DNA of 45,457 nt, taken from positions 1 to 45,457 of the forward strand of contig SKNO01000044.1 in assembly GCA_007120465.1 (NCBI GenBank), in the 5' to 3' direction. The notes under the pieces were generated by a model that saw only the letters and a list, made by a program, of their open reading frames with translations, did not search any database and was not told where the DNA came from. Origin of the DNA: Nitriliruptoraceae bacterium (GTDB lineage: Bacteria; Actinomycetota; Nitriliruptoria; Nitriliruptorales; Nitriliruptoraceae). A program made the translations under genes and the position numbers. Each line of letters starts with the position of its first letter. Within the stretch, counting starts at the first letter, position 1. Below, piece after piece: positions 9,461-17,513 of this stretch.

Positions 9461-10411
9461 TCATCGGTCGGTGTCCTGCCGCCCGGCCGCGTCATCGAGC
9501 GCGTCGTCGGGATCCGGTGGTGCGCTGCTGCTCTCACCTTGCATGTCCGAGCCGTTGGCTTTGAGGAAGAGGTGCACGGTCTCCGCCTCCTCGGTCTGCT
9601 GCTCGGCGACGAGGTCGGGAGGCTCGGTCCGTGGTCCGTCAGCGGGACCTGCCGGATCCTGATCCCGGGGCGGCGACGCCTCGTCCTCCTCGGCCTGCCC
9701 CTCGCTGAGTCCGGCTTCACTCGCAACCATCTCAGGCTGCGACGGAGGCGGATCCGACTCGCCTTCGACCCCCTCCAGCTCGAGGTAGGCGTCGAAGTCC
9801 GGCTCCGGTTCCTGCGGCGCCACGAGGCGGTCTCCGTTCGCCTCACCTTCCAGCCCCTCCGCCGTCGCGTCGACCTCCGGCAGGGCCCGGGTGTCGGACG
9901 CCTGGACGAGTTCGCCGTCCGAGCGGAGACCTGCCGGGCCTCGAGCTGTCTCTCCCGAGGCGGCTGCCGGGTTGGCTGGGTCGGAGATGTCCAAGAGGAG
10001 GGCACCGCTCTCCACGTAACCGGGATGAGCCGCCTCCTGTTGGGCGAACGCATCCTCCACGTCCGGCGGCGCCCCGATCCTGCTCGCGTCGGCGGCGTCA
10101 CCTTTGGAGGAGAGGCCCGTCGCGACCGAGGTGGGACCTTCGTCATCGGGAGCGACGAGGTCGGGCTGCTCGCCGGCACCGACGCCGGTGCCGGACAGTA
10201 ACGCGAGGGCCTGGAACAACGCGGACTTGCTGGACCGCTGCTCGACGCCGTGATCGCTCCCCTGCCCCTCGTCGAGCGTCGCTGCCAGGACCGCCAGGTC
10301 GTCCTCCTCGAGGACGTAGCCGCCGAGCGCAGCCACGGGATCGTCCTGGAGCCGTGTCCGGAACGCCTGGTCGGTCACCAGCCTCTCCAACACCTCGTCC
10401 ACATCGGACAT
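9461..10411 (-). CDS. Leader-module paralogue 2 (316 aa), candidate substrate/precursor-like protein
   Basis: MSDVDEVLERLVTDQAFRTRLQDDPVAALGGYVLEEDDLAVLAATLDEGQGSDHGVEQRSSKSALFQALALLSG...; ATG at 10411 with GGGAGG upstream. Confidence 0.8.
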   Translation of the reverse strand: MSDVDEVLERLVTDQAFRTRLQDDPVAALGGYVLEEDDLAVLAATLDEGQGSDHGVEQRSSKSALFQALALLSGTGVGAGEQPDLVAPDDEGPTSVATGLSSKGDAADASRIGAPPDVEDAFAQQEAAHPGYVESGALLLDISDPANPAAASGETARGPAGLRSDGELVQASDTRALPEVDATAEGLEGEANGDRLVAPQEPEPDFDAYLELEGVEGESDPPPSQPEMVASEAGLSEGQAEEDEASPPRDQDPAGPADGPRTEPPDLVAEQQTEEAETVHLFLKANGSDMQGESSSAPPDPDDALDDAAGRQDTDR

Positions 10412-10490
10412 CGCCTCGCCTCCCTCTCTGGGCCAGGGACGTGCCGCCCGACCGTGAGCGGCATCGATGCTGACATCCTCCTGTCCCAGA

Positions 10491-10514
10491 GACCTCCGCC
10501 ACCTGGCGGAGGTC
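10491..10514. promoter_or_regulatory. 24-bp palindrome copy 1: GACCTCCGCCACCTGGCGGAGGTC
   Basis: 11-bp arms GACCTCCGCCA/TGGCGGAGGTC; 80 bp upstream of the 10411 start; matches copies at 12631 and 13421. Confidence 0.7.
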
Positions 10515-10539
10515 GAAGGAGGATCCGCGTCCCGGCCGG

Positions 10540-11358
10540 TCATCGCCCGAGGAGCCCGTCCACCGCTCCGGCCAGGTGGAGCATCCCCGGATACGTGGCC
10601 GCGAAGGCCCAGACGAAGTGGTTGAGCCGCATCACCACGGCGATGCCGAGGTGGAGCAGGAGCCCCGCACCCACGAACAGCAGCGTCGTCCGCACCCCAC
10701 CGAGCACCGCGATCGGTGCTGAGCACTCGACGGCGATGACCACCCACGACAGTCCGCGGGAGACGCATGGATGGGCGCGCAACGCCGATCCCACGCGCGG
10801 ATGCCCGAACGCGCGGGTGCTCAGGATGCTGGACAGGGCGTCACCGCTGCGCCACCGCGCCGAGACGAGCTTGGTCCACCCCGCAGCGGTGTACGCCAGC
10901 ATCCCCTGCGCGCCCACGAACCATAGGGCCACGTCCCTGGCCAGCGGGCCGCTGGCGAGGTAGTAGGCGACCCCACCGACCAACACCAGGGTCAGCATGC
11001 GGTCGCCGGCATCGATCCCGTGGCCGAGCCGCAGGACCAGGAGCAGGTGAACGGTGAGGACCACCACCAGCCAGGGCAGGGGCTCGAAGGCGGCCCCGGG
11101 CAGGAGGAGGACGGCGACCGCGAGCACCTGCCCCGCGACCAGCCACGACATCCCGGCCGCGCCGTACACCACCTGCAGGGCGCGGCCCGGCGCGCCACAG
11201 CTCGTCGACCTGAGCCCGGTCCGCAGGATGCCCCAGTCGAGGATCCCGCCAACACCGAGCTGGGCGCGCAGACCCGACAGCTCGAGCGCGACGAGCCCGG
11301 CGCCGACACCGGCCATCAGCACCATGGCCGAAGCCAGCGACTCCGGAGGCGGGCTCAC
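10540..11358 (-). CDS. HTTM-like / SdpB-like multi-pass membrane protein
   Basis: AYTAAGWTKLVSARWRSGDALSSILSTRAFGHPRVGSALRAHPCVSRGLSWVVIAVECSAPIAVLGG...GIAVVMRLNHFVWAFAATYPGMLHLAG; many TM segments; GTG start. Confidence 0.72.
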   Translation of the reverse strand: MSPPPESLASAMVLMAGVGAGLVALELSGLRAQLGVGGILDWGILRTGLRSTSCGAPGRALQVVYGAAGMSWLVAGQVLAVAVLLLPGAAFEPLPWLVVVLTVHLLLVLRLGHGIDAGDRMLTLVLVGGVAYYLASGPLARDVALWFVGAQGMLAYTAAGWTKLVSARWRSGDALSSILSTRAFGHPRVGSALRAHPCVSRGLSWVVIAVECSAPIAVLGGVRTTLLFVGAGLLLHLGIAVVMRLNHFVWAFAATYPGMLHLAGAVDGLLGR

Positions 11359-11367
11359 CGACCCACC

Positions 11368-11889
11368 TCAGGACGGCAGTCGGTGGTAGGCGGACAGGAA
11401 CGTGGGTTCGACCTCGGGCCGTCCCTGGGGGTTGCGAACGCGGACCTGCGCGATCAGGAACTGGCGGCGCCGCGTCGCTGGACCGGCGGCGACCCGGCTG
11501 ACGCGTCCCAGGAGCAGCAGGTAGGGCACCTGCACGAGCATCTGCTGGGCGGGCAGGCGATGCACGGCCACGCTCAGGCTGTCGGACAGGGCGATCGTGG
11601 CACTCTCCACCCGCTTCGTCGGGTTCCAGAGCCACGGGACACGACCACGGGGCGGATCCGGTAGTTCACGCCAGGGCGTGCAGCCGCCGGTGACCTCGAC
11701 GTCCCGGTACAACATGACCCGATCGGCGTCGATCGGTCGGGGGCCGAACACCGCCCAGCGCGGGAGCAGACCGAGCCGGTCGGCGATCCGAAGCCGCCGC
11801 AGGGGTCTCTCGGGCCCGAACTGTGCGAGGAGGGTCACGACGAACCAGACGCCGAGCGCGACCACGAGGAGGCTGTCGGCGGTCCTCAT
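11368..11889 (-). CDS. Single-TM-anchored protein of unknown function, partner of the HTTM-like gene
   Basis: MRTADSLLVVALGVWFVVTLLAQFGPERPLRRLRIADRLGLLPRWAVFGPRPIDADRVMLYRDVE...; ATG overlaps stop of the upstream ORF (CGATGA). Confidence 0.7.
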   Translation of the reverse strand: MRTADSLLVVALGVWFVVTLLAQFGPERPLRRLRIADRLGLLPRWAVFGPRPIDADRVMLYRDVEVTGGCTPWRELPDPPRGRVPWLWNPTKRVESATIALSDSLSVAVHRLPAQQMLVQVPYLLLLGRVSRVAAGPATRRRQFLIAQVRVRNPQGRPEVEPTFLSAYHRLPS

Positions 11890-12146
11890 CGTGACGGCTC
11901 GCAGAGCAGGCGTTGACGGATCCGGACCAGTGCCGTGACATCGAGGCCGGGATCGACGTCCGAGAGCATCGTCAGCGCTTCCTGCGGGAGCGGTCCCGCC
12001 AGCGCGTCCCGGCGCAGGTCGACGAGCCGGGGCGGCACGGGCGGGGCAGGTCCCTCGCGCTCGCTCGAGGTGGTCACCTGATGACGGGCGCGAGTCCCAC
12101 CGGCCGATCGAACAGCCACATCGACCCCCACGCGTTCAGGCGGCAC
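11886..12146 (-). CDS. Small protein of unknown function, translationally coupled to 11368-11889
   Basis: PPRLVDLRRDALAGPLPQEALTMLSDVDPGLDVTALVRIRQRLLCEPSR*; stop overlaps next start; exact start uncertain. Confidence 0.5.
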   Translation of the reverse strand: MPPERVGVDVAVRSAGGTRARHQVTTSSEREGPAPPVPPRLVDLRRDALAGPLPQEALTMLSDVDPGLDVTALVRIRQRLLCEPSR

Positions 12147-12477
12147 TCGTGCCGATGTCGCTGCCCTCGATCCCGGGTTTCATGCTCCGAGCCGACCGCG
12201 GTGCACGAGGCAGGTCATCGAGGCTCCCCGGGTCCTCACCGCCGCCGGCGAACATGTCCCCGGCTTCCGTGAGCGCGGCGAACAGCGTCGACTTGCTCGT
12301 GCGCTGCTCGACCCCGTGCTCGCCACCCTCAACGTCATCGAGGGTGGCGGCGAGGACCTCGAGATCCTCGTCGAACAGCACGTAGCCGGACACCGCGGAC
12401 GCCGGATCGTGCCTCAGCTGGTCCCGGAACGCCGGGTCCGTCACCAGCCGTTCGAGCACCTCGTCGATCCCTGCCAT
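12136..12477 (-). CDS. Leader-module paralogue 3 (short form, 113 aa)
   Basis: MAGIDEVLERLVTDPAFRDQLRHDPASAVSGYVLFDEDLEVLAATLDDVEGGEHGVEQRTSKSTLFAALTEAGDMF...SDIGTSAA. Confidence 0.8.
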   Translation of the reverse strand: MAGIDEVLERLVTDPAFRDQLRHDPASAVSGYVLFDEDLEVLAATLDDVEGGEHGVEQRTSKSTLFAALTEAGDMFAGGGEDPGSLDDLPRAPRSARSMKPGIEGSDIGTSAA

Positions 12478-12630
12478 GACCAACTCCTTGCGTTCAGGAC
12501 CTCGTGCGATCGCGTGGCCGGCGAGCCCACCGGACGACGCAACGGTCTTGGGACACCCGGGAGAGGTCGCGCTACCCGCACCGGACCGCGCGACCTACCG
12601 AGGCACATCCTGCATCACCCACCGCATCGG

Positions 12631-12654
12631 AACCTCCGCCACCCGGCGGAGATC
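12631..12654. promoter_or_regulatory. 24-bp palindrome copy 2: AACCTCCGCCACCCGGCGGAGATC
   Basis: CTCCGCC-ACCC-GGCGGAG core; 154 bp upstream of the 12477 start. Confidence 0.65.
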
Positions 12655-13288
12655 AGTCCACGTCGGCGCAGATCGCGTAGACCCCGATGTCAGACTGCTG
12701 CGTGCTCTCCCGGATGCGGATCGTCCAGCCCGTGCCGTCGGTGGTCGGCCGCGAGCGCGAGACGTGCAGACGGTTCGCCGGCGCCGTCCGGTTCGGATGC
12801 TCGTAGCCACCGCCGAGGACCTTCTTGCCGTCAGGGCAATTGACCGTCAAGTTCCCAACGAGTCCGAGTCCCGAACCCACTACCTCGATGCTGACACGCT
12901 CCCAGCCGGAGATGCCCGCCGGACCCTGCGGCCCTTCGGGTCCCTGTGGACCCTCGGGTCCCTGTGGACCTTCCGGGCCTTGCGGACCCTCGGGCCCCTC
13001 CGGACCTTCGGGGCCTTGGGGGCCTTCCGGCCCCTGCGGACCCTGGGGTCCGACGATGTTCCACTCGACGGCGACCTCGCTGGGCTTGCAGTCGGCGGCG
13101 TCCGTCACGATGCGCGTCATCCCGTTGTTCTGCTGCACGCAGGCGTGGATCGTGTTGGCGTCGTGCGCCGCGATCGCCGCTCCCGCGTACACCAGCGCGA
13201 TGGCCAGCGCGGCGATGACCGGGACCGCCAACACCCGACGGCGTCGTGCTCTCACGCCAGGCTGCGGACGTGCTCTCTGGACCTCCAT
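12653..13288 (-). CDS. Membrane-anchored/secreted collagen-like (Gly-X-Y) repeat protein
   Basis: [42 protein letters not shown]...[46 protein letters not shown]...; RBS AGGAGGG before ATG at 13288. Confidence 0.85.
   Translation of the reverse strand: MEVQRARPQPGVRARRRRVLAVPVIAALAIALVYAGAAIAAHDANTIHACVQQNNGMTRIVTDAADCKPSEVAVEWNIVGPQGPQGPEGPQGPEGPEGPEGPQGPEGPQGPEGPQGPEGPQGPAGISGWERVSIEVVGSGLGLVGNLTVNCPDGKKVLGGGYEHPNRTAPANRLHVSRSRPTTDGTGWTIRIRESTQQSDIGVYAICADVD
12918..13052 (-). repeat. Collagen-like GPQ/GPE coding repeat
   Basis: Runs of ggaccctcgggtccctgtgga-type 9-bp units encoding Gly-Pro-Gln/Glu. Confidence 0.85.
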
Positions 13289-13420
13289 GGCTTGCGTCCC
13301 TCCTGTTCGAACGGTCCCCGGCACGGTCGCCGGGGACGGTCACCTGCATGGACGCGCCGGAGTGGCTCCGCCGTGCCCGCGGTTCCCGTGCCGATCACCC
13401 TCCGCCGCTCCCACCACCGC

Positions 13421-13444
13421 AACCTCCGCCGGCTGGCGGAGATC
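13421..13444. promoter_or_regulatory. 24-bp palindrome copy 3: AACCTCCGCCGGCTGGCGGAGATC
   Basis: CTCCGCC-GGCT-GGCGGAG core; in the divergent intergenic region between the collagen-like gene and the AAA-LuxR gene. Confidence 0.7.
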
Positions 13445-13503
13445 CCCTGGGAAAGCCCGTCGCCTGCGGGTAGTGTTCTCCTGTCGGGAAGACGGGGCTC
13501 GGG

Positions 13504-16404
13504 ATGGCTGTCCTCGTCGGGCGGGCGCAGGAGCTCGCGGAACTGGATGCCTGCGTGGCGGCGGCGTCGGATGGCACCGCCCAGTTCGCCGTGCTCGAGG
13601 GCGTGGCCGGTATCGGCAAGACCCGTCTCCTCGAGGAGACGCTCGGCGGCATCCACGGCTCCACGACGGTCATGCTCCAGGCCTCGGCGGAGGAGCTGGA
13701 GAGCGCTCGCCCGTTCGGTCCGCTCGCACGTGCCCTCTCCAGCAGCACGGCGGTCTCGCCGGCGACGGCGCAGCTGGTGGCCGGAGCGTCCTCCGGCAGC
13801 TTCGCTCCCTCCGACACCTCGCAGTTCGGGGTGATCGACGCGATCCTCGACCAACTCGAGATCATGGCGTCCTCCGCACCGGTCGTGCTCAGCATCGACG
13901 ACCTGCAGTGGGCCGACCCCGCCACGATCCAGACCCTGCTCGCGCTGCTGCAGCGTCTCGCCGACCTGCCGATCGCCGTGCTGCTAGCGCTGCGACCCCT
14001 GCCCCGTTCACCACAGCTCGAGCGGCTGATGGAGGCGGCGCTCGCGCACCCGAGCCGCCACCTCCACCTGCGTGCCCTGGACGACCACGAGGTAGCTGAC
14101 CTCCTTGCCGAGGCGCTGGCCGCGCAGCCGGGGCGCTCGCTGCGGGCGCAGGTACGTCGCGCCGGCGGCAACCCCTTCTACCTCCATGAGCTGGTGCGAG
14201 CCCTCGACGAGGAAGGCGCCATCGAGGTCCGCGATGGCCGGGCCGAGGTCATCGACAGCACGTTCCCGGCGACCCTGGGCAGCACGATCCTCCGCCATCT
14301 TCGCTTCGTGGAGCCGGCGACGATCGAACTGCTCAGCCACGCGGCCGTCCTCGGAACGACCTTCAGCGCCGACGACCTGGCCGCCCTGACCCGGCGCCGC
14401 GTCGACGAACTGGTCGACCCGCTGCGTCACGGCATCGAGGCCGGCGTGCTCCACGACCGGCCCGACGGCTTCGCGTTCCGGCACGACCTGGTCCGCGAGG
14501 CGCTCTACGGTCGCCTCCCCCACGGCATGCGAGCCCGGCTCCACCTCGAGGCAGCTCGTGCCCTCGCCGACATCGGCGCCCTCGCGGCCCGCGTGGCCAC
14601 CCACCTCGCGATCGGAGCACAACCGGGCGACCGTGAGGCGATCGCGCTGCTCCGCCAGGCCGCGGTCGAGATCATGATGACCGCGCCGGACATCGCCGAG
14701 GGGTTCGCGCGACGCGCCATCGGGCTCTCGGCTCCCGGTGAGCCGGAACACGATCAGACCCGCGCCGACCTCGTCACCCTGCTCGTGTCCTCCGGGCGGC
14801 CGACGGAGGCCAGGGCCCTGGCGACGGAGCTCCTCGCGGACCCGCACGACCGCGCGGTCGACGGCCGGGTGCGCTTCACGCTCGGACAGGCCTCCTTCCT
14901 CGTCGGTGACCTGGCCGACGCGGTCGACCAGATGCACCTGGCCGCCAGCGACCCGTCGCTGACGGCCGCGGAACGGTCCCTGGCACTGGCTGAGGCGGCC
15001 ATGGTGCAGCTGTTGGCGTCCGCCGATCTGGCCGGGGCGCAGACCGATGCGGAGGCCGCTCTCGCGGCCTCACGCGGCGCCGGCGACCCGATCGGCGAGT
15101 CGATGGCCCTGTGCGTCCTCGCAGGCGTCGCGCAGTTCCGCGGCAACGTCACGCAAGCGAGACGGGTCGTCGAGCAGGCCACCAGCCTGGGTGGTCGGAC
15201 CGTGCCGATCGAGCCGGGGACGCTGAACTCGGCGCTGCGGGACCCGCACATGTTCCGCGGCATGGTGCTCGTCGACGCGGACGAGTTGGATGGGGCCACG
15301 GAGGCGTTCCGTGCCGGCAGCGCGATCAGCGCCGCCCGTGGGGTCGCGGGCCGTGGTCACTTCTACCACTACTGGCAGGGGTACCGGCACTACGTCGCCG
15401 GGGCCTGGGACGACGCCCTCGCGGAGCTGCAGACCGGGCTGGCCGTCGCCGACGAGATCGAGAACCGGCGCGGTGTCCTGGCGGCCCATGCCCTCACCGG
15501 GCTCATCGCCCTGCACCGCGACGACCTCGAGGTGGCTGCCGACCACGTCGCCCGCAGCGAGGCACAGTTCGCCGCCGACGGTCCGGACTTCGGTGCCGAG
15601 TGGATGCTCCTCGGACGCGCGCTGCTCCACGAGGCCGAGGGCGCGACCGGCGACGCGTGCGCGCTGCTGGCCGGGGTGTGGTCCGCGCTCGAGGAGCTCG
15701 GATCCCGGTTCCACTACCGCAGCCTCGGTGTGGACCTGACCCGTCTCGCGGTGGCGACCGGTGACGTCGCGACGGCAGGCCGGGTGGTCGACGCCCTCGA
15801 GGGGTTCGCAGAGCAGGAGCCGCTGGCGACGATCCGCGGCGCTGCCCTCCACGCCCGGGGGCTGCTCGAGGAGGCGACCACGGCACTGGTGGAAGCGGCG
15901 GAGCTGCTGCGGACCGGCCCCCGGCCCCTGCCGAGCGCGAAAGCACTGGAGGATGCGGCCGACGCGCTGGCACGGGACGGCCACGTAGACGCGGCGCGCC
16001 AACACTTCCTCGACGCCCGTCGCACCTACGAGGAACTGGGGGCGGTACGGGAGACGCACCGGCTCCTCGCACGCATGCGTGCCGCGGGGCTGCACGCGGG
16101 CGCGCGGGGCCCGCGCCGGCGTCCCGCCCACGGGTGGGACAGCCTGACCGCGACCGAGCGTCGCGTCAGCGAACTCGTCGCCCAAGGACTGTCCAACCCA
16201 CAGATCGGCGAGCGACTGTTCGTCTCGCGGCGCACGGTGCAGACCCACGTCTCCAACGTGTTCCGCAAGCTCTCGCTGGCATCCCGTGCGGAGCTGGCCG
16301 CCGAGGTCGTCCGTCGGCAACGTGGCGTGGCCGCTCCACCGAACGTCGATGCGGACGGCCCGGCGGACCTCTCCGAGGCCGCGCCCGAGCCGACCGGAGG
16401 CTGA
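13504..16404 (+). CDS. Large AAA/TPR LuxR-family (LAL-type) transcriptional regulator
   Basis: [13 protein letters not shown] Walker [24 protein letters not shown] Walker B; C-terminal [54 protein letters not shown]. Confidence 0.93.
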   Translation: MAVLVGRAQELAELDACVAAASDGTAQFAVLEGVAGIGKTRLLEETLGGIHGSTTVMLQASAEELESARPFGPLARALSSSTAVSPATAQLVAGASSGSFAPSDTSQFGVIDAILDQLEIMASSAPVVLSIDDLQWADPATIQTLLALLQRLADLPIAVLLALRPLPRSPQLERLMEAALAHPSRHLHLRALDDHEVADLLAEALAAQPGRSLRAQVRRAGGNPFYLHELVRALDEEGAIEVRDGRAEVIDSTFPATLGSTILRHLRFVEPATIELLSHAAVLGTTFSADDLAALTRRRVDELVDPLRHGIEAGVLHDRPDGFAFRHDLVREALYGRLPHGMRARLHLEAARALADIGALAARVATHLAIGAQPGDREAIALLRQAAVEIMMTAPDIAEGFARRAIGLSAPGEPEHDQTRADLVTLLVSSGRPTEARALATELLADPHDRAVDGRVRFTLGQASFLVGDLADAVDQMHLAASDPSLTAAERSLALAEAAMVQLLASADLAGAQTDAEAALAASRGAGDPIGESMALCVLAGVAQFRGNVTQARRVVEQATSLGGRTVPIEPGTLNSALRDPHMFRGMVLVDADELDGATEAFRAGSAISAARGVAGRGHFYHYWQGYRHYVAGAWDDALAELQTGLAVADEIENRRGVLAAHALTGLIALHRDDLEVAADHVARSEAQFAADGPDFGAEWMLLGRALLHEAEGATGDACALLAGVWSALEELGSRFHYRSLGVDLTRLAVATGDVATAGRVVDALEGFAEQEPLATIRGAALHARGLLEEATTALVEAAELLRTGPRPLPSAKALEDAADALARDGHVDAARQHFLDARRTYEELGAVRETHRLLARMRAAGLHAGARGPRRRPAHGWDSLTATERRVSELVAQGLSNPQIGERLFVSRRTVQTHVSNVFRKLSLASRAELAAEVVRRQRGVAAPPNVDADGPADLSEAAPEPTGG

Positions 16405-16406
16405 CC

Positions 16407-16610
16407 GTCGCCGGCGGCATCCTGGCGTTCGTCACGATCCCGCTGGTCGATGGGCTCGGCGCCGGGCTGCGGGGTGTCCGGCCGACCGCGCCAGGCATCG
16501 GCGGTAACGTCGTGGTGATCGCCTCCGACGCCCCGCTGCCCCTCGACGCGATCGTCCTCACCGACGACCACGCCCCGTCGATCAGCTCCTCACCCCACCC
16601 GACACGCTGA
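16407..16610 (+). pseudogene. Internally deleted remnant of the fused spermidine-synthase-like gene (3188-4669)
   Basis: VAGGILAFVTIPLVDGLGAGLRG+VRPTAPGIGGNVVVIASDAPLPLDAI+VLTDDHAP...HPTR* reproduces three separate blocks of the intact protein, in order and in frame. Confidence 0.85.
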
Positions 16611-16620
16611 GGGAGCGGAC

Positions 16621-17292
16621 ATGGACCTCTCGCACCGGACGCTGGCGGCAACGTGCATGATGGCTGCGGCGCTGCTGGCGGGCTGCTCGGACGGCGAGGC
16701 GATGGACGATCAGCCGGAGGTTGCCGACGAGCAGCCGGCTGAGGACGCCGCAGCCGACCGCGATCCGAGCGAGCTCGACGACGACCTCCCACCGGCCGAT
16801 CCGCTCGCGCTCGAGGCGCTCTACGGCGACGAGCTCGCGGAGCTGGGGGTCCACCTGACCGACCGCGGCGGACTGATCGACCGCACCGGGGGCTACGAGT
16901 CCTCGTCGGAGGGCACCCACCTCGCGCTGTACGTCGCACCGATCGGTGACCGCACCGACGACGAGTACGTCGACGGCATCGTCGAGCTCGCCCGACTCTT
17001 CCTCCCCGACGTGTTCGACCGCTGGCCGGGACTGGAGACCTTCGACGTCTGCCAGGAGCTGCCGGAGGACGAGGAGACCGGCTACGTCTCCACCGTGACC
17101 CAGATCGACATCGGGCGGTCGGCGGCCGCCGACCTCGACTGGGACACGGTCGAGCTCGCGGACCTGGTGCGGGCATCCGAGGTGGACGAGACCTTCGCGC
17201 TTCGGGTGATGGGGGATCTGCAGATGCACCCGAAGGTGATCGAGGCGCAGCGGACCGCAGGCAACGGTGGCCGAGACGGCTGGGGTTCGTAG
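16621..17292 (+). CDS. Lipoprotein of unknown function
   Basis: MDLSHRTLAATCMMAAALLAGCSDGEAMDD (lipobox LLAGC). Confidence 0.8.
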   Translation: MDLSHRTLAATCMMAAALLAGCSDGEAMDDQPEVADEQPAEDAAADRDPSELDDDLPPADPLALEALYGDELAELGVHLTDRGGLIDRTGGYESSSEGTHLALYVAPIGDRTDDEYVDGIVELARLFLPDVFDRWPGLETFDVCQELPEDEETGYVSTVTQIDIGRSAAADLDWDTVELADLVRASEVDETFALRVMGDLQMHPKVIEAQRTAGNGGRDGWGS

Positions 17293-17421
17293 GCGGCATC
17301 CGCGGTCGTGGACGGTGTTCGGGGGTCTCCGCGGAATCCCGCCACCCCGGGGCCACCAGGACCGGACCGTCCTCTGGCTTCCTGGCGACCGCGGAGGTGC
17401 ACGACTAGCCTCGCCCGTTCA

Positions 17422-17448
17422 GGTCACCGAGCTGGGGCTGCGGTGACC
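17422..17448. promoter_or_regulatory. Inverted repeat/hairpin GGTCACCG-N11-CGGTGACC upstream of 17514 gene
   Basis: 8-bp perfect arms, 66 bp before the start codon. Confidence 0.5.
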
Positions 17449-17513
17449 GTCTCCCCCTCAAGGTGGGTGGGGCAACGGAACAGGGGCGTCCAACGCGCTC
17501 CGAGGAGGAACCC

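Noticed and set aside
12918-13052. Short-period repeats considered as a CRISPR-like array
   Set aside because: 9-bp periodicity in coding frame encoding Gly-X-Y collagen repeats; no spacers.
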